NCBI GenBank assembly: GCA_018296165.2
Contig: JACKQL020000063.1
Coordinates: forward strand, 1-64,000
Source: Termitomyces sp. T153
Taxonomy: Eukaryota > Basidiomycota > Agaricomycetes > Agaricales > Lyophyllaceae
Reading direction: 5' to 3'
DNA length: 64,000 bases
Part shown: one piece after another, positions 20,750-32,106 of the stretch
Layout of the letters: every line of letters starts with the position of its first letter
Numbering within the stretch: the stretch's first letter is position 1
Made by a program: the position numbers and the translations under genes
Notes under the pieces: model-generated
Databases searched by the model: none
Seen by the model: the letters and a program-made list of their open reading frames with translations, nothing else
What the model was told of the DNA's origin: nothing

Positions 20750-22537
20750 CTATTGTACTGCCCCCTGCCATTGTTCCTGGTAAAAATGTGTCTTCCTCAT
20801 GCAAGCATGTTTCAAGCCATGGCAATTCTCCACATGTAGCACTAGTTTTGGCCAAGCTGCCACCACTGCTGCCATGCATGTTGACTTCCATGCCCATGCA
20901 TCAAAAGAGTGTTGTACCTGTTCACCCCCACCCCACTCACTCTGCAGACAAGACTGCTTGCAATGTGTCAACTGGAACTGAACTGTTGAGCAACTCCAAT
21001 CAATGGTTGGGCTGTGCCACCACAACCAGTTCATGCCCAGAATCAAGTTGTTGTCCCAAATATCCATGACATTGAACACCAGCATCTTTGTATGGTCTCC
21101 AATAACAATGTACAGGTGCACCTTGTCTATGATGAGGCCCAACCTCACCTCTAAATTGTCAATCATGCATAGGCACATTGGCTGTCTCTTCAGTACTATT
21201 GCCAAATGTTGCTCCACCACAGAACAGGGATTAAAAAAACAGCAACTGGCACTTAAATCCACCATTGCCCTCATGTCTACTAGCACCATCTCACTCCTGC
21301 CACATACCTGTAGCATCACTGAGAGCCTCCAATGCCACATGGTCTGATCTTGGTGAACATGCATGGATCACTGTGGCACACACCCACCTACATTGCCTCC
21401 TCTTAACACTCACTATCCTTGGACCATGCAAAAACTCTTGATTAGAAGATGTGAGTACATGAACCTGCTTGGTTGCACCTGCTGCAATGATGCAGAGCAA
21501 CCCTACTCAAAACCTGGCTTGGGCTCCTCCTCCTTCCTCCCACTTGCCACTGCCTTGTGCACCACTGCCTTAATAGACTCCATCCATTGTGGACACTTCA
21601 CTATAAGATGCCCTGCCAGTCCACACTTGAAACACTTGCATGAATGCCACTACCCTCTTTGCATTATCCACATTCATTGCATTAGGGTTGGCTGGAGCCA
21701 GCAGGAGCACCAATTGCACCAAAGCATTGGTACTCATGCTGCCAGCAGTTGGCACCACTAGTGTGGTCATGACTTGCTGGGATCCTGTTGACACCAAAGC
21801 CCACAAGCCCTTCTTGCAAGCTACAATGTCTGCCAATTTAGCCTCATAGCATAGCAGGATGTCTTGAGCTTCCTCCACTATCCCATAATCCATGTTAACC
21901 AATGCCTCCATTGCCACTGCACTCAGACCCTTCCAAAAGCAATTCTTTACATACTTGCTCTCCACATCTACATGATCCAACTTCCCTTTCAGCTCAAAAA
22001 AGGCTGTAAAATAATCTGTAATTGACTTGGACCCTTGCTGCAGCAGGCTAATGTGCATCAGCATGTCTTGCACTAGATCTTGGGTACAAAACACTGCCTG
22101 AAAATTGGCCAACCAGGCACCCCACAGAAAGTGTCAAGGGTTCAGGTTCAGGTCATCTGACCCCATTATTATGATATATAACCACTCCTGCACAGAACTG
22201 AACAAATAGAACTGTGCCCAGATGATCTTCTGGCACTTGTCACAGAAGGTTTTAATTCTGCTATTGCCTCAACCTGTCACACAAATTGATCTGCAAGTTG
22301 CTTGGACTTGCTGTCATACACTTCTGGTAGGTTGATCTTTGGAACATGACAGGCCCTGGGCTCTTGCTCCAGCAGTGTGATGCATCTGAACACCTCCTCA
22401 ATAGACTCCTGAATGCCATCCAAGCTTGCTTGTAGTTGTGCTGTCAGTTGTGCCTGAATAGCCTGGAACACCATATCTGCAATTTGCTTGTTTGCAGATA
22501 CCACTGCCACAGGTTCCACAGGCCCTGGGGTCCTCAT
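20750..22537 (-). pseudogene. Gag, zinc knuckle and protease remnant, element C
   Basis: The gag N-terminus (22,537-22,277) starts MRTPGPVEPVAVVSAN. The capsid reading (22,112-21,570) contains FFELKGKLDHVDVES. A knuckle CFKCGLAGHLIVKC is read near 21,640-21,590. The protease-like stretch (21,364-20,750) has VDLSAS where V-D-S-G-A-S is expected, then NLILGMNWLWWHSPTIDW. The Ser-Gly to Leu-Ser change destroys the catalytic triad. Short frames and stops separate the parts. Confidence 0.7.
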
Positions 22538-22576
22538 TGCTTGAGCAGAAAATTTTCTAGATATCTTAAGTCCAAG

Positions 22577-22762
22577 TGTAAGGCTTTAACTAGCAGCTTG
22601 CAATGCAAGCATTAACAGCACTGAGAACAGAATGTATATTGTAGTTAAACAACAGCTAGTGGTATGTAGAAGACATACCTGAGAACAGAATGGACTAAGA
22701 TAAGGGACTACAGTAAGCTATTGACTACTAGTAAGGGTGCATAGTCATGTGTACCCAATGCA
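22577..22762 (-). repeat. 5' LTR of element C
   Basis: The + strand runs from TGTAAGGCTTTAACT to GTACCCAATGCA (186 bp). It is followed by the right target duplicate GTTGT (22,763-22,767). The inner flank reads CTTGGACTTAAG on the minus strand, where a primer-binding site would lie; I cannot assign a tRNA. Confidence 0.8.
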
Positions 22763-22776
22763 GTTGTCAGAGAAAG

Positions 22777-22793
22777 ATGCTCATAATGAGCAT
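22777..22793. other. Perfect palindrome near the left Helitron end
   Basis: ATGCTCATAATGAGCAT is a perfect 8 bp inverted repeat around one central base, just inside the right target duplicate of element C. It may be a terminal hairpin of the Helitron or chance. No equivalent was found at the right end. Confidence 0.35.
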
Positions 22794-22871
22794 TTGCATA
22801 ATGACAGACCCCTTGAAGTTTCCATTGTTTAGTTGTTTGACTGATCGATAAAATGTTATCTAATATACATG

Positions 22872-23135
22872 AACAAGCTACAGTCCATGCCTTCAGCATG
22901 GGCCTGTAGCTCTTGCTAAGTCCCAGACCCAACCTCAATATGTTCAGTTAAGTCTTAACTCAATGCTAAGATCCAGACCCAACCTCACTATTGTTCAGTT
23001 AGGTCTTTGTATCTTGTCAACTTAATGCTGAGGTCCAGACCCCACCTCACTATGTTTGGTCAGGTCTTTGTATTTTGCCAACTCAATGCTAAGATCCAGA
23101 CTCAACCTCAGTTTGTCCACTTGGGTCTTTCATGT
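22872..23135 (+). repeat. Left subterminal repeat array and hairpin of the Helitron
   Basis: A hairpin CCATGC-CTTCA-GCATGG (22,885-22,901) is followed by about four imperfect units of roughly 62 bp, each containing a 'CCAGACCCAACCTCA' core and 'TTCAGTTAGGTCTT'. The inverted equivalent stands at 56,812-57,125, including the flanking 'CCTGTAGCTCTTGCTAAG' on the opposite strand. The two together form long, imperfect inverted repeats around the element. Confidence 0.7.
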
Positions 23136-26086
23136 TATTGATAAGAGTTCCTCAATAAAGACATCAAGATTGTCATATAAATGGAGCTTTCCCACTCATC
23201 TCTTTTACTATGCTGACTTTTTTGGTCTTTCTTTTTTTAATCAATGTGTTGATAGTCCTGTCATCATCAATGTCAGTAAATGTAAGTCTTTACTATGATT
23301 TCACTCTAAACCTTCCTTTGGAGTATTTCATTATTTTTAAGATAATGCTGAAATTCAGACTAAATGTCACTTTACTTGGTTAGGTTTTCAATATTCCAAC
23401 TCTTCCAAGTGATTATCACTTGATGGATCATCTTTAATATACTACAAAATTTAGAATTATTGATCAATCTGATCTTTCATCAAAGTTGCCTCCACCTTCT
23501 GTTCCCTTTTTACTCATACACTTTGAAGAGTATGTTTGACCATTTTTTGATACCAAAATATACTAAAGAGAATGAAATTAGGGAAAGTAGCCTGAGTAAT
23601 GAGATATCTATAATCTCATTTATGATATCATTAAGTGGTACTAATACTGAGCAATCAGATTTTTGACTTGATTCTTTCTTAAAATCCCTTTTCAATACTT
23701 TATCTAATCAAGATTTATTACACATCACATATCTGTTTTCTTCAACTCAATATATCTGACATACAATCCTCTAATCACAAACTATACACCTTGAAATCAC
23801 AAAGCTTGTGAATCCTCAGAAGCAAGACCTAGTCTACAGCTAATAGCTATCCATCCAATCTATCAGAACATACATATATGTCACAGTAGTGAGCAAAAAA
23901 CCTCCTGTTCCAGTCCCTTAACAGAGGACCATCAACTTACCACATTCTACATTAATACTGCCTCCTGAAGCTTTTTTCATCTCAAAGCAACCTTTGATGC
24001 TCTTTTCACTAATAGTTCTATTGGCACAATAAATTAAACCCACCACTCTTTTCTAGAGGCTAATGTAGTCAAACATTGGTAGAGAGCAGGAAAAGTTGGA
24101 GATATCAGGAATAAGTTGACTCCAAGGTGTAATAACTGATTACTGTAAAACTATAAGAATACACACTTTCAAGTCTGAACACACACTTTGAAATCAGAAA
24201 GCCAGCATACAGCTAGCAGCACTCCAGTCCAAGTATAGCCTCACTTTGTTTAATTTTACAATTCAATGTTGATACCACCTAACATCACAGAATATACTTC
24301 TAAGTTAGAGGCTATCAGCAATCAAAAGTCAGAATCAGGAACCATAGTTGCCTAGGAATATACACAGGGCAACTATTCTCCTTTCTAAAGAATAAGTAGA
24401 AGCTTTTAAAAATCAAAGAAACATCTCTTTGGCCATTCTTAATTATAAATTCATTGTTCTGAATTTTTTTTGATAAGAAATACATGCATAGGACATGCTT
24501 CTTCCTCAAAGAACAGCCAGGAGCATTGCTTGAAGAGGTACATTAAAGACAGTACATTTCACATAAGTAATGCCTGAAAAAGACTGAAAAATGCCTGAAA
24601 TATCAAGTATGTAGCTCAAAAAAACAATAGATTTATTGTACACATGCTATTAACCAAAGCTGTCTGTTATGCTATTTGATCCCTATTCAAAGTGCAAAAA
24701 ACAGCCAAATTACCCAAAAAGGAAGGTTCTTGGTCAGCAGCTGACAAATTTTAGTCAGCACAATCCAAAAGTTGTTGCATATAATAGGCACACAGCCACT
24801 TTCCCAGGGGCTGTCCCATATATTATAGATGCTTCCAACTTTCTCTCTGCTTTGATACTGTGAGAAAAGGCTTTGATTGGCCAAGTAGACTTTACTAACC
24901 CTTGTTTAGAGGCTTCACTTACCTGGCTATGTATTACTCTATACTATCAAGTGTCATCTTCAATCACTGATCAAACTGATAACTAGATTTCCACTATTGC
25001 ATCTGTTATCAGGCTATTTCTAAGCATTGAGTAGCTTTCTGTTTTTCAAAGTAGGCCTTCTTTCCTTTTCTTAATTGACTGATAGCTGATTTTTATGGTT
25101 TTTTTTTCTGTATAGAAGCTGATTTGCCTATGTATACTCCTTTTTCAAGAGTATTTTCTATTGACCAACCATGACCAGTTTCAGGCTTCACTGCATTCTT
25201 TACCAAGCTCTTTTTTCTGAGCATCCAGTAGCTTTGCAAGTATGCTTTTTCTAAATTTGTCTGAGAACTGATTTTGACAATTTATGGGTAGTATCTGTTT
25301 TTTTTCAAGCATTCATTAGCTTTCTAATTTCAAGGTAATTCCTTTTTCTGTGCTGAAAATTGATTTTCATGTCTTAGTAAAATTTGTGATTTTAACCTCA
25401 TATTATATTTGAGTCACTTCATATGTGGCTCTTACTCAGGTAAGAATGTTCTCTGCTTATTAAAGTCCATATTTTACTGATAATTTAATAGTTTATGTTA
25501 TCTTTCATGACAGTTACTGAGTATGTGTTTCTTATTTTTCTCATCCATAAGAATCATCATCAGCTTGAATTCAGGATCAACCATTTTTTTATTGGGTACT
25601 TCCAATACTCTTTATCAATTTGCTTTTCAAGCCTTGATTATGTGAGTCTTTATTAACTATTCTTTGATTCTTTCTTCATTGAGAAAATTTAGGCAACCTT
25701 CTACTCAAAAACTATGTGGTACTCTTGAGGGTCAAAGACAATAGTCTTGCTCTCAAAGTAGATTACACTTATTACAAATGACTGATCCTGATGATCAACA
25801 TGCAAACTGAGGTATTAGAGCTTCTTCTCATAATTTTGAACAGGTCAATGCTGCTATGCCACCTGTGCCTTCTTTGCATCTTGATTCTATAGCATAGAAT
25901 AGAGGTACTAATGCCCCCCTATAGAATGCTGCTTCTAAATCTTCTAAAAGACCTATGAGACTGCCAGCTATCTCTGATGGCACCTTTTCTTTGCATGCTC
26001 CTATGGGCCAAAGTATATATATACCTCCTGTAACACATTTACCTGAGGGTTGGAATGCTCCATTGCAAAATCCTATTCCCTAGAAT
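23136..26086. other. AT-rich non-coding stretch of the Helitron
   Basis: About 2.9 kb with almost no CpG and no reading frame longer than about 70 codons. No homology to the other families here was noticed. It probably held the promoter and 5' region of the Helitron gene. TATA-like runs near 26,013-26,022 (TATATATATA) precede the first coding segment. Beyond that I see nothing definite. Confidence 0.5.
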
Positions 26087-26740
26087 GTGCCTGCTCCATC
26101 TGCTTTGAGAAGGAATCAGCATAGACATAGGTATGAAACACATATGTCCCTTGCTCCTACTGTTAATGTTGCATCTACCTCTTCTTCTGGACATAGAAGG
26201 CTTTCTACACTACTACATAATATCTCTAGTGGACAAGCTGATCCTGCATGGAATAACTTGACTAGAGGAGATATTGCTTATAGAGAAATGATATATAACT
26301 ATAATGCATCTCAAGATCAATAAGCATTAGCAGCTTTTCATGAGCAACAAAGACAAAGAAATATTGCTCAGGAACAGAATAGACAGAGACTTGCTGCTCG
26401 ACAACAAGATGCATTACCTGCATTGGAGCAAGACAGACAGAAATTCTTTGCTGAGCAAGAAGAAGCAAGACAAAGACAAGAAAGATATAATCAGAGATTA
26501 GCAGAGAAACAAAGACTTGCTGCTCAGCAAGAGGAGGCAAGACAGAGACAAGAGAGACATGAGCAGATATTAGCAGAGTGAGATCCTGAACATAGGTCTT
26601 TCAATGATGGTTTAGCTCAAAGAATTTTACAACAATGGAAGGGCCAACATATAGCTAATTTCAAAGAAGATTTCAATGGTTTTGCTCTTCAAGATGATAT
26701 TGAACTGGAAAATTTCATGCAGCCTTCAATTAAATGATGC
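26087..26740 (+). pseudogene. Helitron N-terminal region, Gln/Arg/Glu-rich coiled segment
   Basis: The frame from 26,087 begins MPAPSALRRNQHRHRYE. After a TAA at about 26,321 it continues as a strongly charged helix with repeated 'EARQRQERYNQRLAE'-like blocks, ending at FMQPSIK before a TGA at about 26,737. Repeats of about 24 codons alternate Gln, Arg and Glu, typical of a long coiled coil. Fungal Helitron proteins often have low-complexity N-termini ahead of the Rep region, but this exact segment is not one I recognise. Two in-frame stops inactivate it. Confidence 0.5.
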
Positions 26741-28530
26741 TGCACCCTCTTAGATATTTTCAAGAGCCTATGGAAAATTGGTGCTATAACAACCCCAATG
26801 AACAAAAGGGAGTTGCTGCTATTATTCCTGGAGATGGCTATGAAGAATGATCAAATCACTATGAAATAGTCTTGCATTTACATGGGGGTCAACTGAAGCA
26901 AATCAGTCATTGCATCCATATTGCATTTACTATGGAGTGGAAAGCTATTTCAGCAATATGTTGTTGATGCATGGGCTTCAGTTGAACCAAACAAGATTGA
27001 ATTGGGTTTGACACAATCAGAAAAAGATTAGAGCTGAGGTCTATCAAGGAGTTGTGGATGCTGCTGCTGAAAATGAAGAGGTAACTCCACAAAGCCATTG
27101 TATTATCCTCCCTTCCTCTCATACTAGAAGTGAATGACAGATGCAACAATTATTATTCTAGGACTCCATGGCAATTTTCAGGCATTTTTGAAAGCCTGAT
27201 CTCTTCATGACTATAACTGTTAATCCAAAGTGGTTGGAAATTGAAGAAGCTCTTATAAGGAAACCTACAATCAATAGAAAAAACAAACAGCCTCTAATCA
27301 ACCAGATATTGTTGCTAGAGTATTTGAACTTTGCTGTTGTCTTGAAAGAAATCAATGCTGTCTTGAAAGAAATTAAAGAAGGTCTCTTTGGCAACTGTGT
27401 GGCTCATGTTTCATACCATTGAACTCCAACAGAGAGGACTTCCACATATGCATATCTTGATATTTTTGCATCATCATCATAGGATTCAGGATGCAGCTCA
27501 TGTAGATACTATCATCTCTGCCCAAGTTTCTGATCCAGTTGCTCAGCCTCAACTGTACAAGGTATTGGCATTGTTGAAATCCTTGGTCCAGTTTCTAAAC
27601 TTTGTTATTAGGTTTAGGTTCTTACAACCAATATGGTTCATGTTCCATGTGGAGATGCTCATCCCAATGCAAAGTGCCTGGTAGATAGCAAGTGTTCTAA
27701 GAGATATCCTAAGGAATTCCAGGTGGCCACTCAATATGGTGATGATGGCTACCCCAAATATGCCAGACTTAACAATGATCACTTTTTCGAGGAGAATGGT
27801 CATCATTATGACAATTGTAATGTTGTCCCATACAATTCTTACCTCTCAGCCAAATACAAATGCCACATTGATTCAAAGGTCTGTACATCTGTGGAAGCCA
27901 TCAAATACATTCACAAGTACATTTACAAAGGCCCTGATAGAACAACTCTGGAAATTTCCAGAGAGAGATAAAAGGGATGAAATCAAAGAACACTTAGATG
28001 CCAAGATGCCAGATACATTTCTGCACCTGAAGTCTGCTGGCATATCTTTGAACTTAATATGCATGCTGAATATTCTCCAGTGTACCAGTTACCTGTGCAC
28101 TTAGAAGGTCAACATGAGATCTACTTTCAAAATAATGAACCTTTGGAAATAGTTGCTGCCAGACCTAATGCAGGCAGGACTGCACTTACTGCTTGGTTTG
28201 AAGCCAATGTCAAGTTCCCTGATAATGACTATAATGACACTACCTATCAAAACTTTCCAACTAAGTTTGTCTATGAGTTATCAAAATAGACTTGGAAGAA
28301 GAGGCAAAGAGGAACAGCTATTGGAAGGATGTACTTTGCTTCACTCAAACAGAGGCAGAGATCCTGCCTCAGGATGTTCCTGACAGTTGTCACTAATGCA
28401 ACATCATGGGCTGATCTCAGAACAGTCAATGGTCATACCTATCCAACTTCAAGGAGGCATGTAAGGCTCTTGGTTATTTGGAAGATGATGCAGAATGGAG
28501 ACAATGTATTACTGAAGCTGCTCTAATCCA
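26740..28530 (+). pseudogene. Helitron Rep region (Helitron helicase-like N-terminal domain)
   Basis: The pieces lie in shifting plus-strand frames. DLFMTITVNPKWLEIEEALI (27,201) and FGNCVAHV come first. The histidine motif follows in GLPHMHILIFLHHHHRIQD (about 27,438-27,490). Then come CLVDSKCSKRYPKEF, a Cys-containing zinc motif, and AIKYIHKYIYKGPD (27,898-27,940), which has the paired tyrosines of a Rep nuclease. Finally INLHAEY-type sequence gives PVYQLPVHLEGQHEIYF. In Helitrons this HUH nuclease nicks and joins DNA during rolling-circle transposition. At least four frameshifts or stops show this copy is dead. Confidence 0.8.
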
Positions 28531-28899
28531 ACCAGGATCAGCTCTCAAACAGCTGTTTTGCACTATCCTATTTCACTGTGTTACTATCACTCCAGAAACT
28601 CTATGGAATGAATTCAAGCACTCAATTTGTGATGATCTTTGACACAGACTAGAAATAGATGGCAGTACAGAGGCAGAGTCTTTACTAATCAAGATATTTA
28701 CCATTATGGCCTCTATCTCATTAATGACAACCTGAAGAATTTTGGTAAAACTCAGCAAGACTTTCCCAATATGCCAGAACCTCAACAAGTTTGGAATGTA
28801 ATACCAGGTAATTAGCCCTTGCAAAGAAGCTGGGTTTAATACTGATCAAACAATTTCAGAGAAGACTCCTGCAAGAAGAAACTAGCTATGATGCTGAGG

Positions 28900-29115
28900 A
28901 GTTGAAGAGAAGAGTAGATGAAAATAAGGCCAAGTCAATGCTGAACAACTGGAGACCTTCAATGCTGTTATGGACTCAGTGAACAACAATTTAAGAAAAA
29001 TAATATTCATTCACAGTGCAGGTGGATGTGGCAAAAGATTTGTCTGCAATACTCTAGCTTCTGCTGTTCATTCCAATGGAGATGTGGCATTATGTGTAGC
29101 ATCATCTGGGATTGC
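28900..29115 (+). pseudogene. PIF1-like helicase of the Helitron, N-terminal part
   Basis: The frame shows LNAEQLETFNAVMDSV-type sequence, then IFIHSAGGCGKRFVCNTLAS. The Walker A lysine is present (GGCGKRF), but the following Thr is Arg. Next is DVALCVASSGIA, where element D interrupts at 29,115. Helitron helicases of the PIF1 superfamily unwind the strand displaced during transposition. The C-terminal part resumes at 55,499. Confidence 0.8.
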
Positions 29116-30374
29116 TGTCAGGGGACTTTCATTTCTGACCTCCAACTTCCATTTTTGATCTCTGACTTCTATTTCTGACCTCTGACTTCCATTTCTGACC
29201 TTCATGGCAATCTCTGTCACTTGTTCCAGACTCTCAGAAATCTCCAGAGACTCTCAGAACTGTCAGGTTCCACTGACTATGGGGGCTTAGCTGCACTGGG
29301 CAAGTCCTTACTAGGCAGATGCAATGTCCTGCACTTATAACCTAGTGCTCTAGGGTTGGCGTGGAGGGGAGGGACTTGTGAGGGGAACCTAGGAGGAGCA
29401 GTCCGAGCAAGTCTGGAGTGGTCCAGGGAAGTCTAAGACCAAGTATATCAGATGTTGGGCTTGGATGGCACCAGGAACAAGTTTGTGAGTGTGCAAATAG
29501 ACTGCAGGGCAAGCAGAGGCTTTGCTAGTGATGGGGGTGGAGCTGGAGTTTGATGGGGGATCAATTAAGACTTGATGGGTTCTGAGGCCAAGCAAGGAGC
29601 AAGGTCTGGAGTTGTTGTAGGAATGTTTGGGGTTTATAGCATGGGCGTGGAGTTCATACTGATGTCAGAGATGAAAAGAACTTAGAAAAATAAAGGAAGC
29701 AGAAACAATCAAGATGAGACAGAGATGAGGTGAGATGAGACGGAGAAAGAGATAGATTTGAGGCTAAAAATGGAAACAGAGACAGAGAGAAATACAAGAC
29801 ACAAGTAACCAGTTAATGTAAGTAATATCAAGACTAGATTATGAGGAGCTACTCTACAACTTATATATTGACTACTGGGTACCTCCAGAGGACAGCAGGT
29901 ATGAAAGCTAGGCTCAACAGAGCTGCATGGAGTTGACAGGTGTCAGGTATGATTAAGGGGCAGGTCACAGCAACATTCTGATGGGATCAGCTGGAGATGC
30001 AGGCTGCTCCAGAGTTGTCATGATGCTTCGGGGCAGGTTGGGGGACCAGGGTAGGGGGGTCGGAGGCATGTTCCAGGAACTCAGGGGAGGTGTCAATGAC
30101 TGTGGAGAAGGCATTGGAGTTGGCCAGGGGATCATCGGGGTTTGCTGGACAAGCATCAGAGTTACCCAGAGTGGGCATGGAGGGTGGATAAGGGTTGGGG
30201 GAAGTTTGGCAGTATATTGGAAAGGACTCTGGGGGAACAAGGGGGCTGGGAGTGATGTCAGGGGTCTGGGGACTGGGTTGTGACAAGAACTTTTCATAGT
30301 TCCTCATCAAGCACCTTTCTAGGTTAGAGCTAGCTCTGGACTTCTGTATAGTTGTTCTCATGCCTTTACTGCCA
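29116..30374 (+). repeat. 5' LTR of element D, interrupted and 3'-truncated
   Basis: It starts TGTCAGGGGACTTTC after the duplicated ATTGC. It is interrupted by the solo B LTR (29,261-30,285) and resumes TTTTCATAGTTCC to about 30,374. It then jumps into protease sequence, whereas the 3' copy continues about 170 bp further to CCCTTACA. Its first 100 bp hold about four 'CTTCCATTTCTGACCTCTGA'-like units; the 3' LTR has about two. Confidence 0.75.
29261..30285 (-). repeat. Solo LTR of family B
   Basis: TGTCAGGTTCC to GTTGTGACA (1,025 bp), with a perfect target duplication AGAAC at 29,256-29,260 and 30,286-30,290. It is collinear with 12,509-13,448. Orientation is taken from B. It sits inside the D 5' LTR; the uninterrupted site is seen in the 3' LTR near 55,238 (CAGAACTTCCCATGG). 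Confidence 0.9.
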
Positions 30375-30389
30375 TCTGGAAGCAGCAAC

Positions 30390-30950
30390 TACCCTGGCAA
30401 TATGTAGTGGCCTTGAGCCCATCTGTAAACTCATTGTGCTTTAAGGTAGAAATCAAGACCATAGACACCTAGCAAACTTGCAGAGTTACTGCCCTCCTGG
30501 ACAGCAGAGCAACTAGACTGTTTCTAGACTCAGAGTTCATGAAGTGCTGCAGCTTGACTAGGCAGCCACTTCCCCAGCCCATTTTGATGTTCAACATTGA
30601 CAGAATGCTCAACAAAGATGGCACCATCAGCTTCATAGTAGACCTCATCCTCTGCTAGTAGAACTATGCCAAGTGCAGAGTCTTTGCTGTCACTAGTTTA
30701 AGCAAGCAGGATATGATAATTGGTTTCACATAGCTCCAGGAGCACAACCCCAAAGTAGACTGGGCCCAGAGCAAGGTAACTATGAGCTAGTGCTCCCAGA
30801 GGTGCTCTGCCTGTGCCACTAAGGTCAGAAAAGAGTGCTGGGCTGAAGTTTGAGAGTGTGCAGCCATTTGAGCATGCCATGCCAGCCATCTTCTCTTTGC
30901 AGATCTAGACCTCCTGAACTCCCTACTCCTGGTGTCCCCCTGTAGGGAGG
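30390..30950 (+). pseudogene. Protease remnant of element D
   Basis: A plus-strand reading with stops gives ALLDSRATRLFLDSEF and KQDMIIGFT, a stop, then LQEHNPKVDW, parallel to D' at 44,800-45,090 (ALLDSSATSLFLDTDY). The catalytic Asp is kept but the following Gly is Arg. The end (DLDLLNSLL, then about GGAGG) is where A2 inserted, at a place matching about 45,268 in D'. Confidence 0.65.
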
Positions 30951-32082
30951 TGATGAGCCCTGGTTATCACTGAGCACCATTTTTGGCATTTCAAACGTAG
31001 CGGCAGCTGACTACTTTGAATTTGGCACAAGTTACAACACTCAGCACACAGGATCCAGCCTGAGGGTTGGACTGAAGCATGAGACTTTTTGATCACAAGA
31101 AATATCACATGGAGCCTGGAACTTGGGCCTGGAACATCAAGGCCTAGATCTTTCTTAGCGACAATTATTAGCAACTTTAGCGACTCTGGTGACAAAACAG
31201 TGTTCTCTTACTATATATGGACATATTACCAGATGCATACCTTTTTACTATCATTCCCCTTGCCAAGCTTACCAACATACTTGAACAGCATCTATTCTTC
31301 AGGTATTGACATTGGACTTGCTCTTTTTGGATTCATTTGCATTTATATGCCATAGAGACTTCACTTATGGTTTTTCACCTAGTTACAGACTGACACCTCA
31401 TATGGACCACAAACACAGTAACAGACACCATTGCCAGTGGCAACTATTTGCTTACTTTCCCATACTATACTTTAGAAACATATAAATACTGCCTGTACAT
31501 AGACACTACCCCATCATAGCAAAATGGAACAGAGAACCCCCATCAGTGTTGACTAGTTGCTCTCTCTAAGCTTACCAGCTTGAGATTTCACTTTGCTTCT
31601 TTTGTTCCTCTATTGCTCTTGACTTTGGCTTAGCAACAAGCCTTCTTGACTTCGACCTCAACCTAGTGTGGTGCCAACTGCAGGTGCCTATTCATGTTAT
31701 TTTGACTTAGCAACATTAGCGACTACAGCTAGCAACTAGTTCATGTTTGTTTTCTGATTTTAGTCTTCTTATTACTGCCTTCCCCCCTTTTTCCTACCCT
31801 ATCCCCTCACTCTTCCTACCTCCATTAGGGGTACACGTTGTCTTAGTGACGTTATTTCTCTTTACCCATTTTCTTTCCTTATTGTCACTAGCGACTTCAG
31901 CTAGCAATAGTGACTTCTTTTGACTTCACTTCACAACACAACTTTTGCTCTAGTTCTCTGGGACAGTTACTGACTTGCCCTCAATTATTAACTTCCTACT
32001 GCCAGCTATCCTATTTAGTGACTAGTGTTAGGTCTTCTTTTTAGGTTTCCTGCACAGCACTAGGCAGCATAGGAGCACATCA
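30951..32082 (+). repeat. 5' LTR of A2
   Basis: TGATGAGCCC to GGAGCACATCA, 1,132 bp, the longest family A LTR here. A TATA-like CATATAAATACTG sits at about 31,480. It matches the 3' LTR closely except in the first 150 bp. Confidence 0.9.
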
Positions 32083-32105
32083 TTTTGAAGCCCACTGCGA
32101 GGGAC
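32083..32105 (+). other. Presumed primer-binding region of A2
   Basis: TTTTGAAGCCCACTGCGAGG follows the LTR directly. A3 has TTTTGGAGCCCACTATGAGG in the same place, and TGGAGCCCA-type sites are common next to Ty3 LTRs of agaricomycetes. The cognate tRNA was not identified. A2 has TGA where A3 has TGG. Confidence 0.5.
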
Positions 32106-32106
32106 T

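Larger units (their letters stand above)
17627..22762 (-). mobile_element. Family C chromodomain Ty3/gypsy element (complete, dead, minus strand)
   Basis: A full-length 5.1 kb element lies between short LTRs (about 170 and 186 bp). The 5 bp target duplication GTTGT is at 17,622-17,626 and 22,763-22,767. The minus-strand order is gag with CCHC knuckle, protease, reverse transcriptase, RNase H, integrase, chromodomain, polypurine tract (AAGTGGGGGGCAA at 17,796-17,808), 3' LTR. All domains carry stops and frameshifts, the sequence is very poor in CpG, and the catalytic boxes are mutated. Confidence 0.85.

Noticed and set aside
29261..30285. A complete element B inserted in D
   Set aside because: Only one LTR with a perfect AGAAC duplication is present, so it is a solo LTR.
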